Origin: Globisporangium splendens
Taxonomy: Eukaryota > Oomycota > Peronosporomycetes > Pythiales > Pythiaceae
Reading direction: 5' to 3'
Length of the DNA: 64,000 bases
NCBI GenBank assembly: GCA_006386115.1
Contig: VFIW01000092.1
Span: 235,890-299,889, forward strand
The position numbers and the translations under genes were made by a program. Positions 24,216-35,817 of the stretch are shown one piece after another; the first letter of the stretch is position 1, and each line of letters opens with the position of its first letter. Below the pieces are notes generated by a model. That model made no database searches and was not told where the DNA came from. It was given only the letters and a program-made list of their open reading frames with translations.

Positions 24216-25634
24216 GCTTCTTCTTTTTGCTGTTTAATTTAGTCCCGAGTTGTGTGACAAGCACACTGCCTGGCAAAGTTGAAGTGGACCAACATGATTG
24301 GTATCCATTATGAGCATTGCTTGGCATCCATTATATAAAGACGTGAATGCTACGCTGCTCAGCCAAAGTGGCGAGCGATTCTGGCTGAGGATGCACATAA
24401 CGGCGTAAAGGAAACCAGTTTAGAGTAAAACACACGCACACACACATAACACACTGAGGTCTGCGTATTGAAAATCTGAATTTATCCATCAATATGGAGC
24501 AGAAAGTTGCACTAGTCACTGTTGCGCGCCATTCACGAGTTGCTTGCTGGTTGCTTTTATGCTGCAGTGACCGTCATCTCTGCAAGGTTTGCTGCAAGTT
24601 GTTGTTGCCTGCCTGCATGTGCTGTTTGTCCTATTTGCATGCCGATCTTCATGCGCTCTTTGAAGTGCTGCGACATGCCGCCTGTTCATATTTGTTCGCA
24701 CATTTTCGTGCAGTGCGACTCGGGCTGGAGGACGATTGCGCACATGTCCGTTTGTTCTTCCGCCCTTTGTCAAAAGCAGAGAGTGGCAGAAAAGCATCCA
24801 ACACGCCGCACTGGACGTCGACGCAGAGGGCGGAATGGCTGGCCACACAGACACCCACATGCTGATTCTGCAAGTTGCATATGGCGAACATGCAGCCAAA
24901 AGAGTGAAAAAAGCAACTTGCATCCATCTCGCTTGCCAAAACTGCAACGTGCTCGTTTTTTTTGTGTTGAAAAAAGTGAGTGAGGGTGCTTTCCAAATCA
25001 AGTGCAGAGGGATCTCTGCATTTATCCACTTTATATATCTGATCTTGGGAGTTGGTAAATGTAAAAAACCTCGGCATGCTGCAGTTGCACCTCAGTTTGA
25101 TCCCAAAAGGTCGACAAGAGCTGAGTTATTTTTTGCTTTCCACACTCACGTTTATGCCGTTTCGCTCACTGGCGATACATCTCTCATAGCAACTACCCAT
25201 ATACACACCTCTTCATAGCTGCTACTCTAGTTTATCCAGTGTCTTTACATGCACATTAAGGAGGTTATCACAAATAGAGATACTATATGGCAACTTGTAT
25301 CCGGATACCGAGGCAGAGGCAGCAACCGGACGGACAACAAAGGGGAAGGGAAAAAGAACGCGTGCGACATGTTCTGTGGAAGACTCCAAGAGAACGAATG
25401 AGGGGGAAAGCAGCAACAAACGACCATCACTCTGTCCTTTGCCAGCAAATTGTTGTTATCTTCACCCACTCACTGGTTCAACACAAACGAGAAGAACACA
25501 CGCCCGACAAGCAACCACAGCAACCACAGCAAACGGCATTCGCATCACAGCGCATCGTCCCTCCTCGATTGCGGTGACCCGAGCCACTTTCATCTGTCGC
25601 CCCTCCTCATATATACATTTATAGCTTCACCACC
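24216..25634. other. Intergenic region, upstream of the WRKY19-like gene
   Basis: 1.4 kb with overlapping frames up to 161 codons on both strands (24494-24865 plus, 24516-25001 minus), none with a recognisable domain. A CA-rich stretch lies near 24430-24450. The last 100 bp have a TATA-like run (TCATATATACATTTATAG) just before the ATG at 25635. Confidence 0.5.
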
Positions 25635-27638
25635 ATGACGGACGCCAAGCCGCCCATGCCCGCGACGGCGCCGTCTTCTACCAATGCGAACGGCGGCGTG
25701 AACTCGGAGCTGCTGATGAGCATGATGAACTGCGTGGACACGTCGCTGTTCTCGGCGCAGCAGCTGCACAACTGGGAACAGATGAAGCTGCGCATCAAGC
25801 TGGCGGCGGAGCAGAACATGCCGCTGGCGGCTGACGTCGTGCACGACTTCATCGCCAAGAACACGCTCAAGGCGAACGGCAGCTCGAGCATGGACGACAG
25901 CGCCAAGAGCAACGGCTCTGGTCAGCAGAATGTCGCCGACTACCGCCAGCCGCTGCACCGCGAGGCCAGCATCCAGGACGTGCTGGCGTGTCTGCTGGAG
26001 CAGCAGGCGCCGACGTCGCGCATGATGAACTCGAGCGGCGGCAGCTTTCTGCTCAACTCGGAGGTGAAGAACCGCTCACAGCATCAAACGGAGGAAAGCA
26101 ACAAGCCGAGCCTCAAGAGCCTGCTGAGCTCGAACGATTTCTCGATGACGGAGAAGAAGGAGAGTCTGCGCCACCTGCTGAGCTTCATCGACAACTCGTT
26201 TGCGAGCACCGCCGAGCCCATGACGCAGGTGTACAAGGACTGCGAGGAAGGCACGCTGCAGCGCCTGTCGAGTCTCCAGCTCATGCGGCAGTTTATGCCC
26301 GTGGCCAACACGCAGACCATGGGCGGCCGCACGACGAGCTTCGAGATCATCCAGGCGATGCTCAACGCGACGTCGAACCAGGCGATCCAGAAGCCCATGT
26401 CGAGCCAGGACAGCTTCCGCTTCCAGCACCTGGCGCGCACGCTCGAGTCCATTGAGACCGATGTCGGATACGATAACGAGGACTACGGCGGCGACGATGT
26501 CGTGCAAGTGGACAATCTGGACAATCTGCTGGATTATCATGGCCCATCGGGCGGTGCGCAGGCGCCGAGTGGCCCTCCTACGACCGTCGGAATGAGCGCG
26601 GGCTTCGTCGACACGCAGGCGCTGCTGAATCAGTCGCGATCGGTCTACAGCGACTACGGAGGCTACCAGCAGCAGCAGCAGCAACAGCAGCAACAACAAC
26701 AACAGCAATACGGACAAGCTGGCGGCCACAACGGAGTGCAGAGCATGTATCCTGCTCCGCCGCAACTCCCGAGCTTTGACGCGAATGGGAACCTTCCGCA
26801 GGTCGATTACTCGAACGGCCAGACCATGAGCTTCCAGGCACAGCAGCAGCAGCAGCAACTCGGCGCTGCGCAGAACATTTTGAAGCTCGAGCAAAGCGTG
26901 ACGCAGCACCAGGCGCTGCAGCAGCAGCTCATGCAGCAACAGCAGAAGTTCCAACAGCAACAACAACAACAACAACAGCATGATCCGCAGAAGCAGTTCA
27001 ACCAGTTCCAGTACCAGTCGGCGCTGCTCCCACCGCAGCAGCAGCCAGGGGATATGATGATGAATCCAGTGAGCGGCGCAGGGTACGCGAATGGCCGACC
27101 CCAGGACGCGGTCGCGCAGCAGCAGCAATTCACGGCGATGATGATGCAGCACCATCAGCAGAACTTCCACAACCCGCAGACAGCGCAGAGGATACCAGTT
27201 GCTTCTTCCCAGGTGAAGCAGCAGAAGCAGGACGCTCAGGGCGGTCAGATCTGCTCGGCGCTCGGATGCAATCATCCTGCGCGCGTGAAAGGCATGTGCA
27301 AGCTCCACGGTGGCGGCCGGCGATGCAAGGTCGAGGGCTGCATGAAGAGCGCGCAGACCGGGCACCTCTGTATCGCGCACGGCGGCGGTAAGCCGTGCAA
27401 TGTCGAAGGCTGTCCGAAGACGGCGCAGTCGCGCGGTCTCTGCAAGCAGCACGGCGGCGGCGTGCGCTGCAAGTTCGAAGGATGCACAAAGAGCTGCCAG
27501 TCGGGGGGTTTCTGTCGCGGCCACGGCGGCGGCAAGCGCTGCGAGTACCCGAACTGCACAAAGTGGGCGCAGAAGAACGGCCACTGCGCCAAGCACGCGC
27601 AGGAGATCTCGCAGAAGGCAACACTGGTGCATCCATAA
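25635..27638 (+). CDS. WRKY19-type zinc-repeat protein with polyglutamine tracts
   Basis: Intronless, 667 codons, ATG in a good context (CACCATGACG). The first 300 residues are helix-rich with no known domain. Two glutamine-rich regions follow (about residues 345-357 and 405-455). The C-terminal 120 residues hold five tandem units of about 24 residues with pattern CxxxGCxKxAQxxGxCxxHGGG. This is the repeat that causes oomycete proteins to be annotated as WRKY19-like, and it probably binds zinc. No WRKYGQK heptad is present. A nuclear regulatory role is inferred from composition and family annotation only. Confidence 0.85.
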   Translation: MTDAKPPMPATAPSSTNANGGVNSELLMSMMNCVDTSLFSAQQLHNWEQMKLRIKLAAEQNMPLAADVVHDFIAKNTLKANGSSSMDDSAKSNGSGQQNVADYRQPLHREASIQDVLACLLEQQAPTSRMMNSSGGSFLLNSEVKNRSQHQTEESNKPSLKSLLSSNDFSMTEKKESLRHLLSFIDNSFASTAEPMTQVYKDCEEGTLQRLSSLQLMRQFMPVANTQTMGGRTTSFEIIQAMLNATSNQAIQKPMSSQDSFRFQHLARTLESIETDVGYDNEDYGGDDVVQVDNLDNLLDYHGPSGGAQAPSGPPTTVGMSAGFVDTQALLNQSRSVYSDYGGYQQQQQQQQQQQQQQYGQAGGHNGVQSMYPAPPQLPSFDANGNLPQVDYSNGQTMSFQAQQQQQQLGAAQNILKLEQSVTQHQALQQQLMQQQQKFQQQQQQQQQHDPQKQFNQFQYQSALLPPQQQPGDMMMNPVSGAGYANGRPQDAVAQQQQFTAMMMQHHQQNFHNPQTAQRIPVASSQVKQQKQDAQGGQICSALGCNHPARVKGMCKLHGGGRRCKVEGCMKSAQTGHLCIAHGGGKPCNVEGCPKTAQSRGLCKQHGGGVRCKFEGCTKSCQSGGFCRGHGGGKRCEYPNCTKWAQKNGHCAKHAQEISQKATLVHP

Positions 27639-28060
27639 GTGTACAAGACGGCATGGAGAAAGTAGCGCTTGGTGATGCGAATGGACGAGAAGGAATGCCG
27701 ACGGAAGCGAGCGAAGTAAGAAGAGGGAAAAGTGTAAATCGATCGACAACGAAAAGGGGGAGAATGCCGACGAAAACAAAACAAAAATGGAGAAACGAGG
27801 GCAGAGCATGCAGCGACAGGACTTTAGCAGCAGGAGGCGAGTAGCAGTAGGTGGCGGAAGTTGCGCATACCAGTAGGAGTAAATAATGTCCGTCATTAGG
27901 ACGGGTGGCGATGGCGCATTTTCGTCCCATTGTCAATAGGAATTGCATTCATTTCTTTGCCTGTGGGTCGCACCATTTTCTCCTGTTTCTTTCGCCATAG
28001 TTCCGTTGTTCTCACTATAAAGCCTAGTGCGAAAATCAGTTGGTGTGACGATTGCACAAA
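27639..28060. other. Intergenic region
   Basis: About 420 bp: a purine-rich 3' UTR of the WRKY19-like gene (27640-27850), then an AT-richer part likely to hold the SAC3 promoter. No gene seen. Confidence 0.5.
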
Positions 28061-29960
28061 ATGAGTGGGAGACGAAGCGATCGGGACGCAATCAACTGGC
28101 GCGACGGCGGCGCCGCGACCAGTGCGCGCGCTCCACGTGGACGCTCGAGCGGCGGTCGTGGGCGTGGCGATGGGTCCTGGCGACGTGCGCAAAATGCGGA
28201 GCCGAATCGTGCCAATGTGCACCGAGGAGCGCAGCAGCAGCGCCAAGATCCTCCTCCCTCAAGAGCAGCAGCGGAAGTTCCGTCGCCATCGCATAACGAG
28301 AGCGCTGCCGCCGTCGACGATGCTGTGGTGACGGATCGTCACGCTGCTGCTATCGCGGGCTCGTGCGCGCACATGTGTCCGCGCGCAGAAGTGCACGAGC
28401 GCACGCGCACGAGGGAGATCAGCCGCTTTGAGCGGCCCGCGCCACACATGCGATCTTCCCAGCAAGGTAAACCAACCAACTAGTCATTAGTGTGCTCATG
28501 AGCGACTCATTGTCCATTGATCCCTCTATAGATGTGTTTAGCCTTGCGGTGAAAAAGTATCGCCGTCCAGCCGCGGGGCGTATAGACATTGACCCCACGC
28601 AGGTAAAGTGGGCTCCATTTCGACTCCACCCTGTGGCATTTAGTCTGTGTGTGTGAATATGGCTCCGTCCTCACCACCTTCTTCTATTCGTATATTGCCT
28701 GTAGCTGCGCCCGCCGCGCGTCCTGCTCCAGACGCTCGAGCATTTGTTCACCGACGTGCTGCTTTGGCCAGGCTGCGGCTTCGACTGGCAGTCTCCCAAT
28801 GCTGATGCGAAGCCACGTGGAAAAGCGACGCCGAGCGAGCCATCGGAGTTCCTGGCGCTCTACCATTTCGTCAGCGACCGCGTGCGCAGCGTGCGGCAGG
28901 ATCTCACCGTCCAGGTTTGTAGTATTTTCTTCCTGAAATCGTTGTCATCTTGACAAAAAATGACGAACTAATTATCTTTTGAATGTGCAATTTGCCAGCG
29001 CATTGAGGATGTGGTTGCGGTGGAAGCCATGGAGCAGATCGTGCGCTTCTACGCCCTCGCGAGTCTGCGCGCACGGCAAGTGCTGCCGCCGCAGCCTTCG
29101 GGCCACGAGCACGCCGAGTGGAGCGAAAAGCTCAACGACCAGCAGCTCGCGTCAGCCTTGGCACAATTGCAGGTCTTGTATCGCAAAAACGACTTGAACG
29201 AAGAAGGAAGTGACGATACAAGCGAGTCGCAAAGCGAATTCGTCGCGTACGATACCCTTCTGCACGCCGACGATCCACGAGCCATCAGGTGCGTCTACAT
29301 AACAATGTTTTTGTAGTTGTGAACTTGAGCAGAATGCACATACTGAGCCATCCACACGTGCTTAGTCTGATGCTGCTCCAGGTCCCTGAACGCATTCGCA
29401 GATCTCCAGCCGTAAAACGTGCGTTGACGCTGTTTGTGGCACTGCAACTGCAGGACTTCCACACGTTTTTCAGACTGTTTTCGATTGCGAGCCCTCTTGA
29501 GAAGAGTCTGCTGCTGAAGCACCTTCCAGCGATGTGGAAGTCATCGGTCGAGATGATGAGCAAGGCGTTCGGCAAACAGGATCGGTTCCCACTCGACGAA
29601 TTCGCGACATGGCTCAAATTGCTGGACCACATCGAGGCGCAAGTGCTCTGTAATGCCATGAATCTGCACATGGAGGAAACGCAGCAATCTGAGACGATTC
29701 CATCGACTCCCAAGGTCATCGAGAGCTGGGAAGAAGACGAAGCAGCAGCAGCGCCTCCAGTTGCGCCACCTGTGGGCTTCATCCGCTTTAAAATCGCGCC
29801 GCTGAACGGTGAAATCGATCGCGCGTTGACCCAGCGATTGCTTGTCGATATGGCGAAGCGAATCCAGCGACTGGAGATCGAAGAGCAGCTTCAAAGCGCG
29901 AGTGACTTGGTTAGGCGACCTGGGCTTTCGAAAACAGTCAAGCAAGCGGAATCAGAGTAA
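28061..29960 (+). CDS. SAC3/GANP/Nin1-domain protein (mRNA export type)
   Basis: Five exons join in phase: 28061-28466, 28532-28602, 28704-28914, 28999-29288 and 29366-29960. An Arg/Gly-rich N-terminus leads to the SAC3 signature GSCAHMCPRAEVHERTRTREISRFE (GTCPDMCPE-type) at residues 95-120. The helical SAC3 domain follows (VLLQTLEHLFTDVLLW, ALYHFVSDRVRSVRQDL, VVAVEAMEQIVRFYALAS) and continues with LTLFVALQLQDFHTFFRLF and a winged-helix-like end (LSLMLLQVPERIRRS region, WLKLLDHIEAQVLCNAMNL). In yeast and animals SAC3/GANP scaffolds TREX-2 for mRNA export. At about 525 residues this is closer to SAC3D1 or small SAC3 paralogues than to full GANP. Confidence 0.85.
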
Positions 29961-30117
29961 TCAATAAAGGTACATGCGCACGTGCAGCTTGCAAATCTGT
30001 AGTTACTCTTTCTGTTTTTGTATTGTTTTACACGTTTTCCTTCGTCAGCGGTCTTCCGCTCCTCACATGTCCGCTAAGACCCGCGCCGGCGATCCATTGG
30101 CAGTACCCATAAGCTTC

Positions 30118-32389
30118 TTAGACCTTGGTCTTCTTCTTTGGTGGCGGCAAACTATCTAGTGCGTCAAAACTCAATTCCACCTTCGTGTCTTGAAGGTTGT
30201 CCAAATCTTGATAGGATTTCGTGATCTGGCGTGGATCCACGGGCAAGTCACCGTCTGGCGGTGGTCTATTGTTGTTGTATCGCGGAGGCGATCGTGGTGG
30301 ACCGCCACGGTCAAACGATCCGCGACGTGGTCGGTTGTCTCGTGGAGGAGGGCCGCGGCCTCGGTATCCTCCTGGTGGACCATCATTGCGGTATCCACCA
30401 CGCGGTGGTCCTCCGTATGGACCACTTCGACCACCGCCGCCTCGGTTCTGGAAACTGTTCGGGCCGCCTCGTCCTCCAAGCACAGGGTTTGACAGATTGT
30501 TCGTCGTCTCAATTGGTGGAAGCGGACGATTCACGTCTTCGCGGTACTGCTCCCACATGTAGCTCTCGCCGACTTCGGCGATCTTGTCGACTACGAGCTC
30601 TGGATGCTTGTTGCGAATGTGCTTTTTCACGAAATCCGCGGCCTTGAACAGCTTCGTACAAAGACGACACCGGTGCTTGCCATCGTCGCCTGCTTTCTCG
30701 CAGTAGTTTGCGTACGTACTCTCGAGTGCGGCTTCTTCGCGAGCCTCTATCTCGTCCACGAGCGCCTGTTCCTTTTCCTTCTTCTCCTCCAAGACCGACG
30801 GCTCGAGCTCTTTGATGCACGCTTGCACTTTTTCGTCCAGTGAGGACGCCCATCCTCCAATCGACTTGGACTCGGCCGATTCGTCACCAGCGGCAGACGA
30901 CTCTTGTCGAGCCTTTTCTTCTTCCAGGTCTCTCGCCGTCGGCTCTGGGCGACAGAAGAGTGCCGGGTGCGCGTGCATGATATCGCCCATGTCAATGCAC
31001 TGCACGCCTGCGTAATAAATATAGTGATGCACTCGTCGGAGATACGCCACCACGACGTCCAGCTTTTGCTTCTCGGACTCGTACACAGGCGCAACGTCGT
31101 CATGCTCCAAGAGCGCCTCAATGCCATAGCGACTGCGGTCCACATCCTTCACAAACACGCACTTGTCGAGCGCCGACGCGAGCTGCAGCGCTTGCGCATA
31201 GTCAAACGATAATCGCTCTGGAACCGATAGGTACGATGGAGTCTTCAGAGGCGCTCGCGAGCGGTGTTGCGATACCTGGAGTCGGAATGGCGCAAAGATA
31301 TCGGCATCTTGGACAAACGTATTGTGGATCTTCGGCAGCGCTTCGGCAGCGGACTCGGGCGTGTCGTAGATGATGTACGCCGATCGGTCAAAGTCAAACG
31401 CGCTCTTCTTGACAGGGTCCGACAAGTAAATCTGCTGGAAGTTGCCGCCCTGTACATGATATCGTCGCACAATAAACATCAACAAAATTGATATTCCAAC
31501 ACCAATCGCGCTTTAACCTTGAGCACGTACCGCTTTCTTGATCGATTCGCTCAGCGACGTCACAGGACACGCGCACGGAATTCGCCGAATGTACAGGATC
31601 CGCGTGCTGTCTTCCATGTCATTGTCAAAGTCTTTGTTCGGGAGCTCGGCGTTCTCATCCAAGCAGATCTTGGCCGTGCCGTTGCGGACGCGTTCACCAA
31701 AGCTTTTGGCTTCCGTGATCTTCTTCGAGCGCTTCTGGATGTCCAAGCGGTGGCGGATCGCAGGTGAATAGCGCTCCTGGAGCCATTCCTCCTTCTTGTG
31801 GTCCTCAAAGAACGCGCGCATCAGCCGCTGCACGTACTTCTTCTTGTATTCCTCGTACCGCTGCTGGTACGTCTCGGGGGTCGAGTTTTCATCCTGGCGC
31901 ATCATAAACACCTTGTACGAGTCCATGGGTTCAATCGCCTGCGTCGCATTGCGCTCCTTGCGTGGTGCAGCCTCATCGTAGCGTTCCCATTCGCCAGACG
32001 GACGATGCTGTCGCTGCATGTTGCCGCCGTCTCCCCCACGAGGCGGACTCCGGCTTCGGCTGCGGTTCCCGCCTGGTCCACGGCCGCGGAATCGGTCGTA
32101 GCCACCACCACCACGGCTCTCACTGCGCGGGCTGCACATTGCAGACACAACCACAACATTCTCAATACACGCCTCATACAACCTGCCATACAAACCACCA
32201 GCATATTTACCGTCCGCGATGGAAATCGGGCTCCATGCGTCCTGGACTGCGGCTGTGGAAGCCTCCGCCGCGCGAACCCTGGAAGTCCGGAGGCGGCGGC
32301 GGGTAGTACATGCCTCCTCCGCCTTGCGGAGGCATCGGCGGTGGCATGTGGCCTCCACCATGCGGATACCCGTACTCATCACCGCGCAT
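30118..32389 (-). CDS. SRRT: ARS2/SERRATE homologue
   Basis: Three exons. The first (32389 to about 32215) encodes a Gly/Pro-rich N-terminus (MRGDEYGYPHGGGHMPPPMP). The second (about 32125-31513) is Arg-rich and then has KVFMMRQDENSTPETYQQRYEEYKKKY and LRDLDIQ-type helices. The third (about 31453-30118) has the RRM-like domain, the long helical leg, and the C2H2 zinc finger CRLCTKLFKAADFVKKHIRNKH, typical of ARS2, followed by Gly/Pro/Arg repeats and a basic C-terminus PPPKKKTKV. ARS2 bridges the nuclear cap-binding complex to RNA processing and degradation. The start is the first ATG of this frame; an upstream non-coding exon is possible. Confidence 0.9.
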
Positions 32390-33005
32390 CGGTCCGTCTC
32401 CCTCCTACAATACGCGAAATGACACAGACAGACAGGAGACCCGCCACCAAAAGGGGAAACACACAGAAGAAAGAGAGTGCGGGTTAGTACTTGCGCTGTG
32501 CATCCGCGTATATAGCAGACACGCACATGTAGGCGGCAGCGGGTTGTATACACACACAGCGTGTACTGTCTTATGTCCACCGCCTGCGTGTGTCTATAGA
32601 GCGCGCGCGTGTCGTACCATGTTGCTGTGTGTTGTGTGTGTTGAGGTCTGTCTAATGTGGCGCTTGTTGGGTCGGATTGCGATTGGGAGGAAACAAACGC
32701 CACTTGGCTGGCAGGCTTCCCCCTTTCCTGGCGCACAATGACAGAGAGCCAAAAGAACCTTGGAGCGAGGTTTTATTAGACAAGAGATGAGGAGCTGTAG
32801 ATGGTTAGAGTGCAAGTGGGCCATATTCAAATAGAGAGTTGGTGAAGAGAAGTGGGTCAAACAGGGTGAGAAAAACCTCTATAAAGTTGCTGGATTTGTA
32901 AAAGTGAAAAATGGACGAGAGACTCTTTACATGCATGGGATTCAATCACACAGGCACGATGCGATGAAGTTGCATGTTGATTGCGAATGGGAGCAGCGGA
33001 ATCTT
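32390..33005. other. Intergenic region
   Basis: 615 bp between ARS2 and the 3' end of heme oxygenase. Several TG/CA-rich stretches near 32500-32650, no gene recognised. It probably contains the ARS2 promoter and 5' UTR. Confidence 0.5.
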
Positions 33006-34428
33006 TCATCCGTAGTACGTGCCTCTCACCATGAAAATCCAGGTCTGATATTTGCACAACACAGTGAGAGCAAACACAATGGTGAGTTTCCCAAGTACCG
33101 GGCACATGAACACGAAGCCGACAAGTACGCACGAGGTAGATGAGACCAAACACGACGATCCACTTCAGGATCCACGCCATGAGCTGACGACCAGAGCCTT
33201 CGATACTGCGCACGAGCTGATATACCATATTGCCGTATTAGCACAAGTTTTCAACAGCGCCAGGACCAAACAGACACGTACGTTGTTGTTCATTTTGAAG
33301 ACGTTCATAGATTCCTCAAGCAGGAGCTTCTTTGTGGCATCGTCGTACTTGATCGCGTTGATCTTGTCCTTCAAGGTGCTGCGCAGAGCCTGTTATCGAT
33401 GGACAAGGGACGGATCAATGTGAGTTGATGGCATTCCCAAAAACACAATTCCTATGCACGATCAATACTATACCATTCGGCTCTTCGTCTTGAACTCAAA
33501 CGTGTTCAGCCCTTCTCCCTCGGGCGGATCAAAGCTCTTCTTCACCACTTTCTTGATCATCTGGCCGCCCGCGAGCAGCGCCGTGTACATGTGGTAGCAG
33601 TACGCGACCAGCAACACCGGGTTCTGTTCGGCGAAAGTATGCAAAAAAGATATCAATGACGATCCAGTTACTTCTCCAATGAGTCTCACGTACCGTCTTC
33701 TCCAGTTCCTTCAAGCGTCTTGATAAAGGACAAGCGCAACCATATATAATCGATCGCTCCTCATTAATCTGCACCAACTACGATAACAAAGTGTAGCACT
33801 CACCTGACGTAGGCTCCCACAGCCTCAGTCGGTTTATACTTTTTGGTCCAGTCTTCTCCGAGGAAGAACTTCAGATCCTTTGCCATGCGACTCGCCTACA
33901 GAACGGAGCAACGCAATGATTTCAATCACGCGGTCCATCACGGAACCAGCCAGGCTCAATAGCCGTGAAAGGAGCAATTACTCAAGCTTACGCGCGCAAA
34001 CTCTGGGAGGATCTCGTGCACCCCGCGAATCGCCTCGTGCTCCTTGCAGGCTTCAATCGACAGCTCCAGCTGCCCGTACACATAGTCTCAAGTCCCATCC
34101 CCATGGCATGACCAACACAAAAAGCGACACACTCGTCAGCAGAGCGTGACGGTATAACAGCAGCAAGGAGCATGCATATGCATATACGTACAGAAGAGCA
34201 AGATCGAGCGTCCATACATCTCGTTGTTGGTCAGCGCAATCAGGAGCTTCATGTTCACCAACCTACACATCAACAGCATGCAACTCGGTCAATATTTATC
34301 CAATCAAAGCGCGGAAGACATGCCCGGAAAGCGCACACCGAGGCGCATGCTCACTTGTCGGAGATGTCGTGCACTTGGCGCGTGGCAGCGCGCATCTCGT
34401 CCGTCAACAGGGGGCTCGGCGTCGCCAT
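33006..34428 (-). CDS. Heme oxygenase with C-terminal membrane anchor
   Basis: Multi-exon gene. Exon 1 (34428 down) encodes MATPSPLLTDEMRAATRQVHDISDK, with the His of TRQVH in the place of the proximal heme ligand. Later exons give NNEMYGRSILLF/YYVYGQLELSIEACKEH, FFLGEDWTKKYKPTEAVGAYVRRL and NPVLLVAYCYHMYTALLAGGQMIKKV, which is the distal-helix LSGGQ-like signature of the family, then GEGLNTFEF. The C-terminus (WILKWIVVFGLIYL) is a single TM; the last exon (about 33006-33044) adds TWIFMVRGTYYG. Heme oxygenase opens heme to biliverdin, CO and iron, and animal forms are ER tail-anchored in the same way. The start is about 230 bp from the divergent TPR gene. Confidence 0.88.
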
Positions 34429-34661
34429 CTTGCTCTTCTTGCTTGTGTCAGGAGGTACCCAAATGTCAAGACGTAATCTTCAGGAGGGAGGGGCTACTAT
34501 TCAGAGCCAAAAGGAGATGGACTCGCACTCCTACATATCCCTCTTTTTTCACATATACCTTTATGAATGCACATATAGTTCTATTTGATACGACGTGTTC
34601 AATACTCTTTGAAAGTTTATCCTATCAACATTCTCGAAATCGCTTGACAGACGACACCAAG

Positions 34662-35743
34662 ATGAGCGACGACGGACTCTGGACGAAGAGCGCGACGGCG
34701 GAGGACGCTGCTGTAGACGTTGCTGCTGACGCTGCACCGGATGAGCAGCCGCTGGATGAGGATGGCCGCAAGCTGCTGCATGAGGTGCGTCACATGCTGC
34801 TGCGGCCGCAGAGAGACAGCAACGCGAGCGTGTCTGGCAAAGAATGCTCTTTTTCATTTGGATCGTGACGCCTTATTCTATGCATTCATGTTGCTTGATG
34901 ATGATTGATACGAAACCACAGGAGCGCTCGTTCATCTTTGAGACGCGTGTGGAGAACGCAGCATCGTGTCGCGACCGCGGTTCGGCCGAGTTCAAGCAAA
35001 AGAACACCGTGAAGGCTATTGAGTGGTACGAACGCGCGCTGTACCATGTCGACTTTGACGAAGGCACGTGGCATTTCGAGGTGCGTCCGAAGTGCTGCAA
35101 TCCTATTTGTTTCCCAAGTGTGTAGTAGTCCTAATAATCACTTGTCTGTAGTTCCTGGACAGGCATCGAAATGCGGTCAACGAAGTGCGGCTCCCAGTGT
35201 ATTTGAACTTGGCCGCGTGCTACTTAAACAAACACAGCGTGGACTTCACCAAAGTCATCGAGAACGCGGACCTTGCATTGGAGATCGATCCACAAAACAC
35301 AAAGGCGCTGTATCGCAGCGGGAAGGCGCACTTGCTTCTCGACGACCTCGACAAGGCGAAGAAGAAGCTCACGCTCGCCGCGAAGAACCAGCCATCAGAC
35401 AAAAACATCCGAGAGGTGCGTTTGTTGTATTCTACAAACTGTTGAGGTTTATGAGAAAACTGAGCGAATGCATATGCGAATGTATCCTTTTTAGGCGTTA
35501 ACACTCCTGAAGGTGAAAATCGCTGAGCAAAAGCAGAAGGAAAAGCAAACGTGGGGCGGACTTCTCAAGAGCGTTTCGGCCAAGAAGGACGGCTCCGACG
35601 ACGAAAATGACGCCGACGGGCTCGCCGCGCACGAGGGTACAAGCAGCGTGCAGAGCAGCACTGGCTCAAGCACGACCTTTTGGATCACAGCGCTCGTCAT
35701 CCTCGTTCTCGCGGTTGTTATGGGGTTCGTGCTCACAAACTAG
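34662..35743 (+). CDS. Tail-anchored TPR protein
   Basis: Exons are about 34662-34829, 34921-35080, 35152-35415 and 35495-35743. After an acidic N-terminus, three TPR units are visible: RDRGSAEFKQKNTVKAIEWYERAL, LPVYLNLAACYLNKHSVDFTKVIENADLALEIDPQN and TKALYRSGKAHLLLDDLDKAKKKLTLAAKNQPSD. The layout is that of immunophilin-type TPRs (FKBP8-like) without a peptidyl-prolyl isomerase domain. The C-terminus TTFWITALVILVLAVVMGFVLTN is a tail anchor. It may be an organelle-surface co-chaperone that binds Hsp90 or Hsp70 tails; this is inferred from architecture. Confidence 0.82.
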
Positions 35744-35817
35744 ATGTCGTGTTGTGGAGTTTGAGAGCGTGCGAATACACGCGTATGGCCAGAAAAGGAA
35801 ATCCAATATGTGTTCTT

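Noticed and set aside
24494..25001. Overlapping frames of 120-160 codons on both strands
   Set aside because: Cys/His-rich and unlike any family; no splice or start support. Left as intergenic.
26076..27896. 606-codon minus-strand ORF opposite the WRKY19-like gene
   Set aside because: Leu runs are the complement of CAG tracts; shadow of the polyglutamine regions.
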